Shown here: positions 1-13,200 of the stretch, piece after piece
Position numbering within the stretch: position 1 is the first letter of the stretch
Layout of the letters: every line of letters starts with the position of its first letter
Assembly: GCA_013399855.1 (NCBI GenBank)
Contig: VXAY01002056.1
Location: forward strand, 710,031 to 774,030
DNA length: 64,000 nt
Reading direction: 5' to 3'
DNA from: Oxyruncus cristatus
Taxonomy: Eukaryota > Chordata > Aves > Passeriformes > Cotingidae
Program-made: the position numbers and the translations under genes
Notes under the pieces: model-generated
Told to the model about the DNA's origin: nothing
The model's input: only the letters and a program-made list of their open reading frames with translations
Databases searched by the model: none

Positions 1-215
1 GGCGCGGGGCGCGGATGCGGCCGGTCCCGGTCCGACCCCACCCGCGGCCGCGGGATCGCCGCCGGGGACCGTCCTGGGAATGCGGGGCACGGAGGGATCG
101 GTCGGGCGGCCCCGCCACGCCCGGGGCTCGGCGCAGACCGCCTTCCCCGAGCGCCTTCCAGGGCAATGCGTGTGTGATTATTGCGGAGCGCTCGCATCCT
201 TCGCGTCGGGCGTGA
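1..215. promoter_or_regulatory. GC/CpG-rich island at left edge, possible TMOD2 promoter or 5' non-coding exon
   Basis: The first ~215 bases are strongly GC-rich with many CG dinucleotides, then composition drops abruptly to the AT-rich average. This is typical of a vertebrate CpG-island promoter, here cut by the window edge. The nearest downstream gene is TMOD2, whose first coding exon is about 10 kb away and appears to have a splice acceptor upstream of its ATG, so a non-coding first exon here is reasonable. I cannot place a TSS or a convincing donor. The island could instead belong to a gene leaving the window leftwards. A 66-codon open frame inside it is probably only GC-driven. Confidence 0.5.
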
Positions 216-3200
216 AATGACAGAAATTAGACGGAGAGGTTTAATGAAATAAGAAAAGAAGGTGTTGTTTTTTTTTGTACATGAAGATGAGCTGTCCCTC
301 CTTGGAGATCTGTCTTTTGTATGTCAGAAATACGGCACGACCGGTGGAGGGTGGTTCTGCTCGGTGGCCGGGGAGCAGGTCAGAATAAACGGGCCAACGA
401 CAGGTTCAGGAACAGGATGCTGATTTAGGGAGTTTAGTAGCATTTCCAAGGTCCCGAGAAGCAAAATGTGTCCTAACCCCCCGAATATTTACATCAGATA
501 TCACACATGCCCTGTTTTGTGGTCTTCTAATTAAAAAAATATCAGGGTGGCTTAATTCAAGGGGTTTTGCTTTGATAGAAGCTTTGGGGAAATTTCTTTT
601 GCCAAAGTAAAAATCCACAGTTGATCAATGAGGAACCTGTAGAGAAATCTGAGGACTATAAATACCAAAAAATAAATGATAACTGGTTAGATTCATGTGA
701 CCATCCTGAGCTTAGCAGTAACATAAACTCATGAAAAAAACCAGTTTAACATCATTAATGATGAAAGAAATTCAGAAATGTAACAGTATCAAATATCAGT
801 TTAAAAATAATTGGAAGAAGCGATTATATTTTTATACCATGAATGGTACACTGTGTAGATCTGTGCTTTTGAAAGTGTTTAGTAGAGGAAATATTCAGCA
901 AGTTACTGAGTAGCCTATTTATGGTAAATAGATGCAGTATTTCAATTTCTTATCATATGAAAGCTTTTTGTTAGCTGATTGTTCTAAGAAATTGCCCTTG
1001 AACTTCATCTTTTCTGCCCTCCACTCTTGGAGGTAGGAACATGTAATGGGAAAGAAACACCTGGGACCAACTGGCCTAGTACTGCAGGCATCACATCCTC
1101 GAATTCTGTGCAAGGGATACAATTATTAGAAAAACAAACTCATACTCAGGGATGCATGGCAGTGTCTCACTGAGTTATGCCAACAATATTACAGTCTTTT
1201 ATGCATTATTCTGCACTCATTTGCTATCTAACAGCCTGCCTGCTTTTGTTGTGGTGCTCTTTGCTGTGCAGCTCTTAACTGGTTTCCACTATGGATATAT
1301 TTAAATTTTTACCACTCTGTAAAAAAATGAAGATGGCTATGTGAGTTATTTTAGTGACTTCACCAACCTTAATTCCATATGAGTCTCTTTTCCCACTCAT
1401 CTGGCTTGGTTGTATTTGTCTGAACTTAGCCAGTAGCCTCTCTCATCTTGGTAAACTAAATAATTTTGTTCAAAATAGTGCCCTTTTCTCTCTCGTTGCA
1501 TAACTTTTCTTCCTTTCTAAAATTTTTATTATTTCCAGTATTTACAACTGGCAAGCATTTCTGCAATAGACAGCATTTCTGCTGCTACTGATCTGCTTCA
1601 GGGTGTTTTGTTTGTTTGTTTTGTTTCATCTTTTTGTTTGTTTTCTTTTGTTTGTTTGGTTGGTTTTTGGTTTGGTTTGGTTTGGTTTTTGTAGCATTCC
1701 TATATTATTGAACCTCATAGTTTGGTGCCTTCCTGTAATTGAGTATCCTTTTGACTGAGGCTGAGGTGGCTGTGCAGGGTTTTGCACCGGGAGGCTCCAG
1801 CAGCATCCTGTAGCCACAGGTGTTTGCACATGGTGGGTTAATACTGGAGTGAATGCCTGTGCTCTGTTTGCTGACCACAGCACACAAGTGTAGCAGTGGC
1901 TTTTGTTTAACAGTGGAGTTTGACCACCATTATTTGGTGCCACAAAAATCTGTAAACTTTTTTTTTAAACTCTTTTTAAATCCTTCTTTCAAAGAGCAGC
2001 TGGGACTAAAAGTCCAGCTGCTGTGCTAAAACAGGGAAATCTGAGAACAGCAGCGACAAAAAGGTAGCACACGGCTGGCTATCTGTTGGCAGCACAGGTG
2101 GAACAATGCTCTTGTTAACACTACCCGGTGTCCTCTTTTCCTATTGATGTTTCCAACATGTGGAAAACAAACACTAGTGTTGTCTTTTCCAGGGCTGGTG
2201 TGATCTATTTGGTTGAAAAAAAAAAAGTCTATTTCCAGGTACAGTTCATTCTCCTGTTCGTTGCTTCAGCTATCAGGATGTGCCCATTAGGGATGGCTTT
2301 GGCTTTGGTTTATAGCTAAAATGCAAAAAATGTCAGGTTGATTACAATGTCTCTGTACATTGTAAGAAGAAAAAACAACTTAGGAAAGATGCAAAAAGAA
2401 GTTTTTATAGAAGGTATCTACCAGTGATCATTATTAATGATCCCAGTTCTGTAGTCAGTAGTTTATGCTCTTTACCTTGCCTTGGGGTCTCTCTCTGCTG
2501 CGTTTTTGCTTGGCAAATACTGTTCATTTAAAAGATCCACTTCAGTGAATGAGACTGTCTGTGGAAGAAGGGACCCATAACCAAAGGAAAAGCTGTCCAA
2601 CGCTTGACACTTGAAAGATGGTTCAATTCCTTGTCTTGCCACAGACTTCCCATTTGACCTCAAACAAGGCATTTCTTTCCCCTGACAGGGCATGGAGAGG
2701 CTGTCCTGTGGCTAATGGCATTTAAGGCATGACAACAGTTGTTTCCATATAAATGTGATTGATTAGTGAGGATATCAGACCCTGGCCTTTGGCTTCCCAA
2801 GGATGGCTTTGTAGAAAGGTGGGGAGAACTCACACCCCACTGGGTGCTTTGCTACAGCTCTTTACACAACACAAGATCTGGGAGACTGAACTGGATAAAA
2901 ACAGCGTCTTGTAAACATCACAGCTGTTACTGTAATGGGCATGGTCTGTGCTCATCTGGGGACCACAGAGCCATGGGCTACTGTGTCACAGACTGGGAGC
3001 ATGTCTGCTCTGCGACAGTGCTGACTGGGGCAGGAACAGCCTCTTGTTCTGAGGTAAATCAGCACCTGTCTACTGCAGAATCAAACCTGCAGAGTCTGGT
3101 AGTTATTGAGGGAGGCTGAAGTGTCATTGATGCCCCACAGAAGATAATGAGGCACTTTTCTTCCAGTTGCTGTCAAATGGACACTTAACACTCTCATCCG

Positions 3201-6200
3201 AGGGCTGTCGGTCGACCACCACCAGTACAGCTCAGCAGGAGGGTGTTCTGTTCACATCAGAGTGGAGCTTACAGATGACAAATTGTGGGTGGAGCTGCCA
3301 CTTCATAGTCTATTTTGTCTGTATAAAAAGGCTCTGTTCTGCAGGATTTTCAGCCTTGCACTTCACACCACCCTCAGTTTCAGACAGTAACCATGTTATG
3401 TTTTTATTTTAGAAAAACTAATTAACCTTGCACAGATTTTCAAATCATCACTGGAGTTCTACAAATGGAAGAAACCTACCTTCCAGTTCCACAACGTTAC
3501 AGTTGCCATGAGCAGAAAGATTGTTTCCTTATTTTATAACTAAACTTTACCCTTCTAAAAGCAAAGGGGAGTCTTCATCTGCAGGAGACTGGAAAGACAG
3601 ACAGGTCTCTGGTCTTTTCCATTTCCTGTGCTTGATACATCGCTGGAGTCTCAGAACACCATGAACAGTCCCATCGATATCTGCAATACTTACGTTCATT
3701 CTGTTGTCCTCTTCCTGTGGGTAGGAATTGAGGGATTTAAAGGTTGCTTTTATTAAGTAAGACTGGCTTAAATGAATCATATGGTCACTGTATAATTAGT
3801 CATCATTTTTTGTATGGAAACAATTCTAATGGTTATGATCTAAAAATATGATGATACCTAGAAACAAGTTGCAAATTCATCAGGCACTGTAACGAAATAC
3901 TTCCTTCCCAGGATTAGTTTCATGTTTTGAATGCTTGTGAGTAATACCACTAAGAAACAATCAGAAATTAGCTATTACATAACATTATTTTGCATTGATA
4001 GGAGAAGCATTAATGTCTCATCTTCCTTTAATCACCACTGAAAAACTTTTCATGTTATCTGAATCAAAGGGAATACATCCCTTTATGTCTTTTATAAATA
4101 ACAGTACATTCAGATGGATGATTTTGCAATATACATGATAGTTATTTTCTTATAAAGGGCATGACTGAACTCCCATTAAAGTGAATTGATGTCTCACATT
4201 TTATTTGCATGGAAGTTATCAGTCCTCCAATTAGGAAGCCAACTGTAATGTAAATGACAGAGTGGCATAAGCATTACCAAGGTTCAGAAGGGCTCATCCA
4301 ATTATGAAGTGGAGTTTCTGATCCTGTATGATTATCCTACAAGTTCAGGCCTGGTCTAGTATTAGGACAACGTAATTGTTGATTATTTGCTGGTCTCTAT
4401 ATAGGACTAAACCAGTTGCTAGGGACAGAACATGAAATAACCCTACGTTAGCCCTGGGAAAAAACAGCATTTTAAATATAAAAGGATTTTTAGGGATTCT
4501 TTCCTACAGGATGACAAAAGATGGCAAGCTAGTCTGGGATAGAAGAGATCTGACCATGTCACAACTCTACCAGAGCCAGCCCTGAGCTCAGTGCCAAGTG
4601 CAGCTGCGTGTGCTCCCCACCAGCCCTAGACACCCTCTTGAAGAATCCAGTTCTACAGAACCTCAAACAGGTTGTTTGCTTTGATCCACCAAGTGACCAT
4701 GATGTGTCATGAATGGAAAGGAGTTAGAAAAGGTGACTGAACTGGAGCAGTTCAGTGCTTCTTAGAGTGGGAGTTCTTCTGAAGTTTTTCTTCTGGGGGA
4801 AATAGGCAGAAAAGTTGGGGAATTCTAGAAGACCAAATTCTTTACAGGTCTCTCTTCCATTTGCTACTTAAGTGAGTTTCTTTGACATGTCTACTGTGCC
4901 TGCATCAGGACCTGTAGCTAATACTATTTTCATCCTGCCCACACAAAACTCAGTTTCATAATGCGTCCCTGTGTGTTCCTGTCACACTTGTGTGCTGTGA
5001 TGGCCCTAATGCGTTCTTTCTAACTTCTGAGATTTCTGAACCTTCTACTGCAAAACGTGATCTCTTGAGTATACATCTCCCATATATTCATGGTTGGAAA
5101 GTACATTGGTACATTGGTCTTGCATTTTAAGTAAAAAAATTAAAAAGGAACCTTATTTATATGTCAAACAATGGAGTATTTCTAATTTTTTTTTTTTTTT
5201 TTAAGTTTCATCTTTCAACAGCCCAGACTTATTTTTCATAGCCATTCCTTGACAGCAGAGGGATTCTCTGTCTGGCACTGGATTAAACGTATTGGTGGGA
5301 GCATTCCATTGCCTGGACAGTGCAGGACAATCATCCTCCTTCTGCTAAGCATCTGCTTGTGTTGCACAAACACGGCTCTTAATCATAATGGCCCAAATCC
5401 TATTTATTTGGTCCGGTATCAATTTAACTTGGGATTAATTCCACCTGTTTCTTATTTTCCTGTTTAGCTACTTCGGTCTATTTAAAGAAAGGGAAGAATT
5501 TTTCCACATTTACAGATCAGTTTCATGACTGTTTTTCAAAACACAAATATCCACCACTGTGGTTATGGAGATAGTTTAAGACAGATCATGCAATAGGATT
5601 TCCTTTCTAAAGATCACTTGTAATGATCTGGAAAAATGAGAACAATTTCTCCAATCTGATTATAAAAAGGTGGGGTTTTTTTCCCCAATAAAAATGCAAA
5701 GAACTGTGTTAGATATTTCCCGTTCAGCACATTTCTCTGTACATCATAAATGCATGTTGCCAAGCAGCTTCTTTCTTAGCTTGTACACACTATCAAACCC
5801 TCAAAATTCATATCATCGCTATCACAGTATTCTCATCTCTACAGAACCCAGAGACATGATGTTGCTGCAAGTGTGTAGCTTGTGTTTTAGACAGCAAGAG
5901 TCTAAAGTGCCTTTGTAGCTCCTGGTCCATAGAGGGTTCTCTAGTTCAGGTTGTCCCAACACTTCCCAGGGGATGCAAGCAAATGTGAGGGGGACCTCTC
6001 TGACAGTCAACCTTAATTCAGCAGAGGACTGATTCACTCTCAGAAAGAAACATCTCTAATCAGCAGTAGAAAATTATGACAGTGTTATGGTATCACCATG
6101 GTAGAGCCTAGCTGCTCTAGGAAGCCCTTTCAGAAATGTATGAGGGTAACAAAAAAGTACTTATGGAACATGGCAAGGTATAGAGGAGTTATATCACAGC

Positions 6201-9200
6201 AGGTGTTGACTAAATAGAGCAATAATGATTTTATGCAGGCTGACTAATGACGCCCTTTTTCTCTTTGGAAACACATTTCGAATCCTGATGTTGACAGGAA
6301 TTGGTGACAAAGCTGCCCCAAATAAAACCATATATATTTCTTTCTTTAAAAGGAAACAAAATTGAAAATATAGCAGTGGGTTCTTTGAAGTTCACTGTGA
6401 AACCTCTGTGCTCCACAAAGATTTAAAAGTAGTATGTGGTTAAACATAAATGCTGCCTCTCACAGCTCTGCATTATTCAGAATCAGCACAGATTTCACCT
6501 TTTGGGCACCCAGCAGAATGCTTTGCTGTGTAACAGCGGGGGCTCGGACCCATGGAAAACTATGATGCTCCATACTGAAACTAAATGCAGAAAAACAGAT
6601 GGGATTTGTGTTCTTCCATTCCTTAATCTCCTCTTTCACACTTCCCTGAAAATGTGAAGGAAGTTCCACAGTCTTACCCATGGTCCCTCATTCTGCTTGC
6701 CCCTGTGTCCCTAATACTGCGTAACATTCAACAGCACATTTTCTCTGCATTTAGACTGGACATCCCTCTTCTACTGCATGACACCTGATCTGCTTTGATA
6801 CGTTCAAAATTACAGTAGCAGGGAGCTCTTGATTAGGATTGCTATTTTAACTAATTAAAGGTTTCATACGGAAATCATAACAAAGCAAATCCAGTGGATA
6901 TCATGTATAAGAAGTAACTAGTATTTGCACACTCATAAAAGCCAGGCCACAGTGAGAAGCCACACAGGCAGCATATGGTCCTGTTTACATACACAAAATT
7001 AACATGGAATCCAATTAGGAAGGTGGAGATCGTAATCATTACATTTTGACAGCAGTTCCCAGAGTGTGTGAATCAAGACTTCAGCATTTCCTTCCCAGAC
7101 TGAATGATGCTGAATTGTTGGATTTATCTCGTTCCCTTGGTTTCCAGTAATGTGACTGTGGTGAAAGGTCAGTTGAGTGCATAAAGCCTGGACATGAGCA
7201 ACAGGCGTTTCAGCTGAGCTTGCAGTAGCCTCTTCAGCCGAGTGAAAGCTCCAGAAGAGCTTTACTGCTTACAGGGATTGTGGACAAAGAAATTCCCTAG
7301 GCAGTGTCTTCTGCTTTTGTTCAGTCACAGAAGAGTAGGATTCTGTTGTGAAAGGGAAAATATCAAGGGAATCTCTGTTGCAAATGTGTGCATGCAAGAA
7401 AAGCATGATTTCAGTCTCTTCCACTGCTGATCTAATAAGGGTTATCCAATACAGTGCTTTATGCCATGAGGGAAGTTAGGCTGATACAGCTGTAATATCT
7501 GGGTTTATGTTTCTCTTTGGGGTATCCCTGCTGCACATGTTCAAATACCTTCTTTTCCTAACAACTAAATGGAAACAGTGACAGTATTGGAAGTGTCACC
7601 TGTTGAAAAGTGTCTCCTGGCACATCTTCCCTTTATGGCTGGGCACGTAGGCAATTCACAAAGAAATCAGAGTGTCTGGTGCACACAAACCATACTCTGC
7701 AGTACCTACCCATTAGCACCTGGATTCAGCTTGGCAAAGCTTTTAACAAAAGCTGTTACAAACACAGCCTTGCTGATACCAGTAAAACAATTCCTGGGAA
7801 TCGTGCAGTGCCCAGGAGAGAGCCAAGGGAGAGGTTCTGGTACCAGGCGTCCTGCACCACAGAACTGCTGACCCTCCGCCCAGGAATCTGTTGTGTGCTC
7901 TCACTAATTACTTTTCCAACAATATTTAATTACCACAACCTTGGGATTATATTTCTGTCTTTTCCGGGGATGTGATTAAACTCTAATAAAATAACCATTT
8001 GAACTGTTAAATAGTTTTAAAAAGCTCTAATCCCCTCAAAGAAAATTTCCAGCTCAGTTAATGGCTGCCAGTTGAAATGTTATGTTTGTAATGAGTTTAT
8101 CCAAAGGAACTTAGAGAAGGCACCTGATGCCTTAGTACAGAATGTTGTGCTGCAGCTCAATTTGTTTTTACAGTTTAAACAAATATACTTATGACTTTTA
8201 AATAAAGTGCTTTCAGTATTTAACAAGTAATTTTGATAACAAATTGTATCGATTAAACACATTTTGAACTACTGTTCTCTTTAAGCACCAAGTACACAAA
8301 AACATTAGCTCTTTGGGACTTTTTTTGGCCAAAATATCTCTTGCACTCATTGCATATGATATTTTGATATTATAAGAAAATGACACACCTGTTGTAACTT
8401 CATGAAACATCAGATGCTGACTAACTTCCCGAAAGAGACTCACAATTTAAAGGATGGTTGAATTCTATCCTGACATTTGGAATGGCTTATTGATAATGTC
8501 ATGCCAGGAAAACAGCAGCACCAAATAGAGCAGTAATAAGGAAAAAAATAAGTGTGTGTTAGGGAAATAAAGCTTTTTCTTGGTATAGGGTGGTCAAGTG
8601 TTTCAAGTCAAGGCTTATTGTGTCTTGCAGTAGTCATAGAATTCCAGATTTTTCAAATTTTTAATTCTTCTAATTATTCTCTCCCCCTTCTGTAGGTTAC
8701 TGATTTTTAGTCTTTTTGATAAATAGAAAAAATGTATATGTTTTAATATTTAGCATTTTAATAGTGAAACTCTTAAGTAAATGAAATATTTTCATTTGGA
8801 TCTTGAATAAAAGAAAAATAAAAATCAGGCTTCCAGCTTATATGAAGAGCAACAGAACCCACATGGATTTTTTTAGCTTATGACTACTAAGGACGTGGCC
8901 AGAGGAAATCAGAGTTGGGGTTGATACATGAGCCAGTTGTAGGTGTCAGTTGGCTGGTTGCCATATCAACCATGACTTCAAAATTTGTGAATGCAAAAAC
9001 TCAGCTGTAAAACTGCACAGCGAGCTGTGTAATTTGGAGAGAGCTGGTGCTGCTGTGGGAAACTGGGCAGACTTGAGGGCCTGGAGCACAATTAAAGACC
9101 CCAGATAATGCTGTTTCTGATCATGGATTAATTCTCTTTTTCTTCCGTCCATTTACAGGCTGATTCTGGTTCTAGAATTTGATCTGGACAAGAAAAAAAA

Positions 9201-10027
9201 GCACGTAAAGACAGAGAGCCCTTTGTCATATTGTCATATGACAAATAACATGACAATGACTGTTGTAGCCATGCAAATGAGAACTTCTTGTTCCTGATCA
9301 GTTGGCATCATTTAACAAGGAACCACATTCGAGTTTTAAAGCTAAGAGTTTGTGAAATAAAAAAGTCCATATTTTTTTCATGGCTGTGTTTTGAACACCT
9401 GCAGGTGCCCCGTGCAGCAGACTGGTTTACAGATAAGCTTCTGAGCTATGAGTAGCATGTCCTCACTCCAAGAGTTATTTTGATGATAAATGCTATCGTT
9501 TGTAACCAAACATGTTGAAATAAGACTAACAAACAGCATAGTTTAAAGATATTTCGGTAACCAGAATGTGCCAAAAAGTCATCCCATGTGCTGTGGGTTA
9601 GCTTTCAGCCATCAGCAAAGCTGGGATAAGACAGAATACTTCAAAGCATAACATTTTGTTTCTTGTTTGTCAGTGCTGGACCATTGTCTGTGACTCTACC
9701 ACTTTGCTTTTGGCCAAAAGAGCAACCAGATACTGCTGTTTCCAAACAAATTAAATGAAACAGATTTGTTTCAATGGAAAAGGAAAATTCCTAATGTTTT
9801 TCTTATCTGTGTCTTGAAGTTTTTCCCTGCTGCTGCTGCACCCAATCCGTGCTATTCCATGGCCACTGCTACACAGGCAGCCCCAGCACTTCCCACACCC
9901 CCCCGTGCTGTGCCAGGACATGTTGCTGCTTTGTTTTCATTAATCAAATGTCAATGTGACTCTGAGCACGTGGGCTTTCTAGGACTCTCAGCTAAATGGA
10001 GATACTCATAATGCTTTATTGTTAACA
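216..10027. other. Non-coding stretch, probably TMOD2 5' intron
   Basis: About 9.8 kb of AT-rich DNA with no open frame longer than about 120 codons and nothing recognisable as protein. It holds a T/G-rich simple-sequence tract (about 1605-1690) and a T17 run (5186-5202). If the CpG island is the TMOD2 promoter, this is intron 1. The + strand sequence just before 10028 (pyrimidine-containing, ending in AACAG) could be the acceptor of the exon carrying the start codon. Confidence 0.4.
1605..1690. repeat. T/G-rich simple-sequence tract (TTTG / GGTTT units)
   Basis: The + strand is an almost uninterrupted run of T and G, first as TTTG-like and then as GGTTT-like units. The reverse strand therefore gives a low-complexity Lys/Asn/Gln/Thr peptide in an open frame, which is not a gene. 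It may be a microsatellite or the tail of an old retroelement. Confidence 0.7.
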
Positions 10028-10237
10028 GCAAGTGAGGCCACAAGAAGCTCAGTACTCCTGAATGGTTGAAATCTTGACAAACAGCATCAGTGGAGCAGTG
10101 CAGCAGGAGCCATGTCTCTGCCCTTCCGAAAAGAGTTGGAGAAATACAAGAATATCAACGAAGATGAAATACTCAGCAAACTCTCAGAGGATGAACTGAA
10201 ACAGCTAGAGCATGTTCTCGATGACCTTGATCCCGAG
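10028..10237 (+). CDS. TMOD2: TMOD2 first coding exon with 5' UTR (coding from 10112)
   Basis: Coding residues 1-42, ending ...VLDDLDPE followed by GTTAGT. This is the first tropomyosin-binding helix; its hydrophobic and charged spacing ([25 protein letters not shown]) fits the amphipathic pattern used by the family. The exon start at 10028 is inferred from a possible acceptor (TTGTTAACAG) and is less certain than the donor. The next coding exon begins with codon 43 in phase 0. Confidence 0.85.
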
Positions 10238-13200
10238 GTTAGTGATGGGGGCCAGGGGGATCATAGTTCAAGAATTCCCTGTTATAAATGCCACATACTG
10301 CAGCATTTTCAATTTTACTCTGTTACAGTGTAGCCTAAAGTATGAGCAGCGCAGCTATGGACACACTCCTGCTGTGATGTGCTCCTTGCTTTTGTACAAG
10401 TCACGGTACCCTTTGTCTATCCCTTGTCTATTTAGACATGAGCTTGTCTGCAATCTAAATCTTTAATCATGTTTGTACAGTGCAGCACAACAGAAGCTTT
10501 TTATGGCTGCTACTTCTGAGCACAGCAGTAAACAAACATAACGTGTGTTTGTGAGGATCAAGTCTTTTGAACTTCTGAAATCTGTTGACTGTGTCATTGA
10601 GCACAGATATTTTTAGCTGAAGAGGACATATTTAGGCATGATTAAGAAAAGTAAGATTCAGCTACACAACTGTCATTTTCTAGGAAGTAAGGATAATTTG
10701 GATATTTGAAGACACCCTCACAAAGAATTTAAAGATCTCTGGCCTGAGAACCACTTGGTCCTACAATGATAAGGGTACAGTCTCAAGTGTGCTGGGAATT
10801 CTGACTGTACCTACCCCAAAACATTCAAACTGATGTAGGAGTTTGAAAACTGGCAGGTAAACTGGCAGATAAAATCTGTTCAGTCTGGAGACAAAATAAA
10901 TTTGGAAAAACACAATCGATTTATAGTTTATAGTTCTATAACACAAATATACCTGGAAATTAAGGGTGGGCTTTACTGTTCTCTCCCTCCATGTTGCCAC
11001 TTCCCTCACTACTGCCACTTCTACAGTGGTATTTTCTGGTATTTTCAATTATCTGAAATCTCAAATGGTGAGTAGTGACTGGAGTTCCCCGGATACACTA
11101 CTCAGAATTCACTGTATTTTTGCCATGGATCAGGTTTACTGTGCATGTTCTGGTCAGTGATGAAGTGTTCCTGAAGTACTCTGGGGCATCCTCAACATGT
11201 TGGCTTTCCTGCACGTGCACTGCAAAGTCCACGTGCCTGTATTCCTTCCTGGGATTTCCTGGTCTGACATGTGTGTTTCCTGGACTAAAACATGGGAGCC
11301 TTATGCATCTTCTTATGTTATGGGATGAAGATGCAATTACAGGGTCACACAGCTGCATGTTCAGAATGGGACTTATCTGCTTGCTTCCTCCTATTCTAAA
11401 TAGCTGAAGTCCACATCATTCACCAGGCTCTTTCTGTGCATGCCATTCATGTCTGAAGTCCAGGAGATATTTGCATTAGAATGAAAGGAATTTTGTTTTT
11501 TTATGAGACAGAGAAAAATGGTGAGGGAAAAGAGCAAATGAATAGAAGAAAATGCATAAAAGATTCACCTGGACTGCAAACTCTGTGGTCATAATATGTG
11601 TAACACAAATGACTCTGATCCTACTTAGTTCTTTGGTGCTGTGATTGTAAATATGATTAGTAAAAATATTAATAGGTGGAGAATCAAGAAGCCTGAATAA
11701 TATACCGGTTTTCATGGTTACATTTAAGTAAGGTGTGCTATTGCTGTCACCAAAGAGCATTATGCAAAGAATGATGGCACATAAAAACTGGCAACATTGA
11801 GATGAAATCTGGAGCACTGTGTGCAACTGCCTGCCTCTCCTCCACAGAACGCCTTGCTTCCAGCAGGATTTCGGCAGAAGGACCAGACCACTAAAGCTGC
11901 CACGGGCCCTTTCGACAGGGAACGCCTGCTCTCGTACTTGGAGAAGCAAGCGCTGGAGCACAAAGACAGAGAAGACTTTGTGCCGTTTACGGGGGAAAAG
12001 AAAGGTACTGTCCATCTTCATGTCAGTGTTGAGTGATGGACTGTCTGGTGTCTGGCTTTTTTGTGGAATGCGCTGGGACAGAAGAGGGGAAGGCTGTTAC
12101 TGAGCAGGGTGAGGCTCAGGAGTCAGACCTAGAGCTGCTGTGGCAGCAGGTGAAGGGGTGGTTTTGTTTGCTGCCCAGGGTTCTGTCTGACTGCTCTGGA
12201 CTAAGGGCTTGTCAGTGGCTATGGGAACACACAGGCTCCAGTCCAGCAAAGGGCTCAGTCAGCAGCTCCCTGGGCAGCAAATCCCCCTGTGTGCAGTTAA
12301 GCATGGACAAAGGTGCCCTCACAAGCCTCACAGGGACTATTCCCATGTTAACCATTAGGCCATGCGAGGGCAGTGCAGTGGGGAGGCATTCAGGAGGAAA
12401 CATATAAATGCCTTTCTAAGTCTTGCCTACAGCTGCTGTAAGTAACAGCCCAGGGAATAAAGTTACACAAAATAAGTATTTTTCCACTTGTTTACTAGCA
12501 CATCTGGCAATGCTATTCATGCAGACAGTTTCCCTGCTACCCTTGTCCTACAGCTACAGGAAATAAAGGGGAAAACAGGAAAACCTAATTTGAATCATTC
12601 AAAATTTGGTAGGATAACCTTAGGGCAGGAACAGTCGTATTTTTTTTTGTAGCAAACAATATTCCTTTAGGCACACTACCTGCTTTTCCTCGTTTGTAAA
12701 AAGTGGATAAAAATGCCTTCCTCAGGCCAGCCCTTCATTCAAGAAGGAACTTCCTATCCCTGGGTCCATTTCTGGCCATGTAATGGATTTGCCATTATTT
12801 CAATGGGTTCTGCTTAAGGGAAAGCAGATATTTCAAGGAAGTCAAGGGCAGCATTTTTTACTTTATGTACCATTACCAAAGATGTAAAATGTTATTTATG
12901 TAACAATTTATGGACTGGGAGTGGGCCAGGAGTTGTTACTGTCATTACATTGTGTTCTCAGTCTTTGAAACAATGATTTTTGACAAATGAGATCTTTTTC
13001 AGCTAGATCTGATCAGTGTGTTATTTTACCATGCAGCATATTCTCTAAGCTACTTTTTCCTCCATCACAATGTCCGTGCACTGCTCTTCACAGAGCTGAT
13101 TCTGAGCCCACTGAATGCAGTGACACTGCAGAGATCCTGCCCGTAGCAGGAGTGGTCAAGCATATCCTGTGCAGAAAGGGAAGTGGTTCATTGTAGTAGG

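Noticed and set aside
1626..1943. 105-codon minus-strand frame ending in a Lys/Asn/Gln/Thr-rich tail
   Set aside because: The tail is the T/G-rich simple-sequence tract read backwards, and the rest has no similarity.
11476..12021. 181-codon open frame on the minus strand
   Set aside because: It lies antisense to TMOD2 coding exon 2 and its flanking intron. Its length partly reflects the conserved exon on the other strand, and no family is recognisable.
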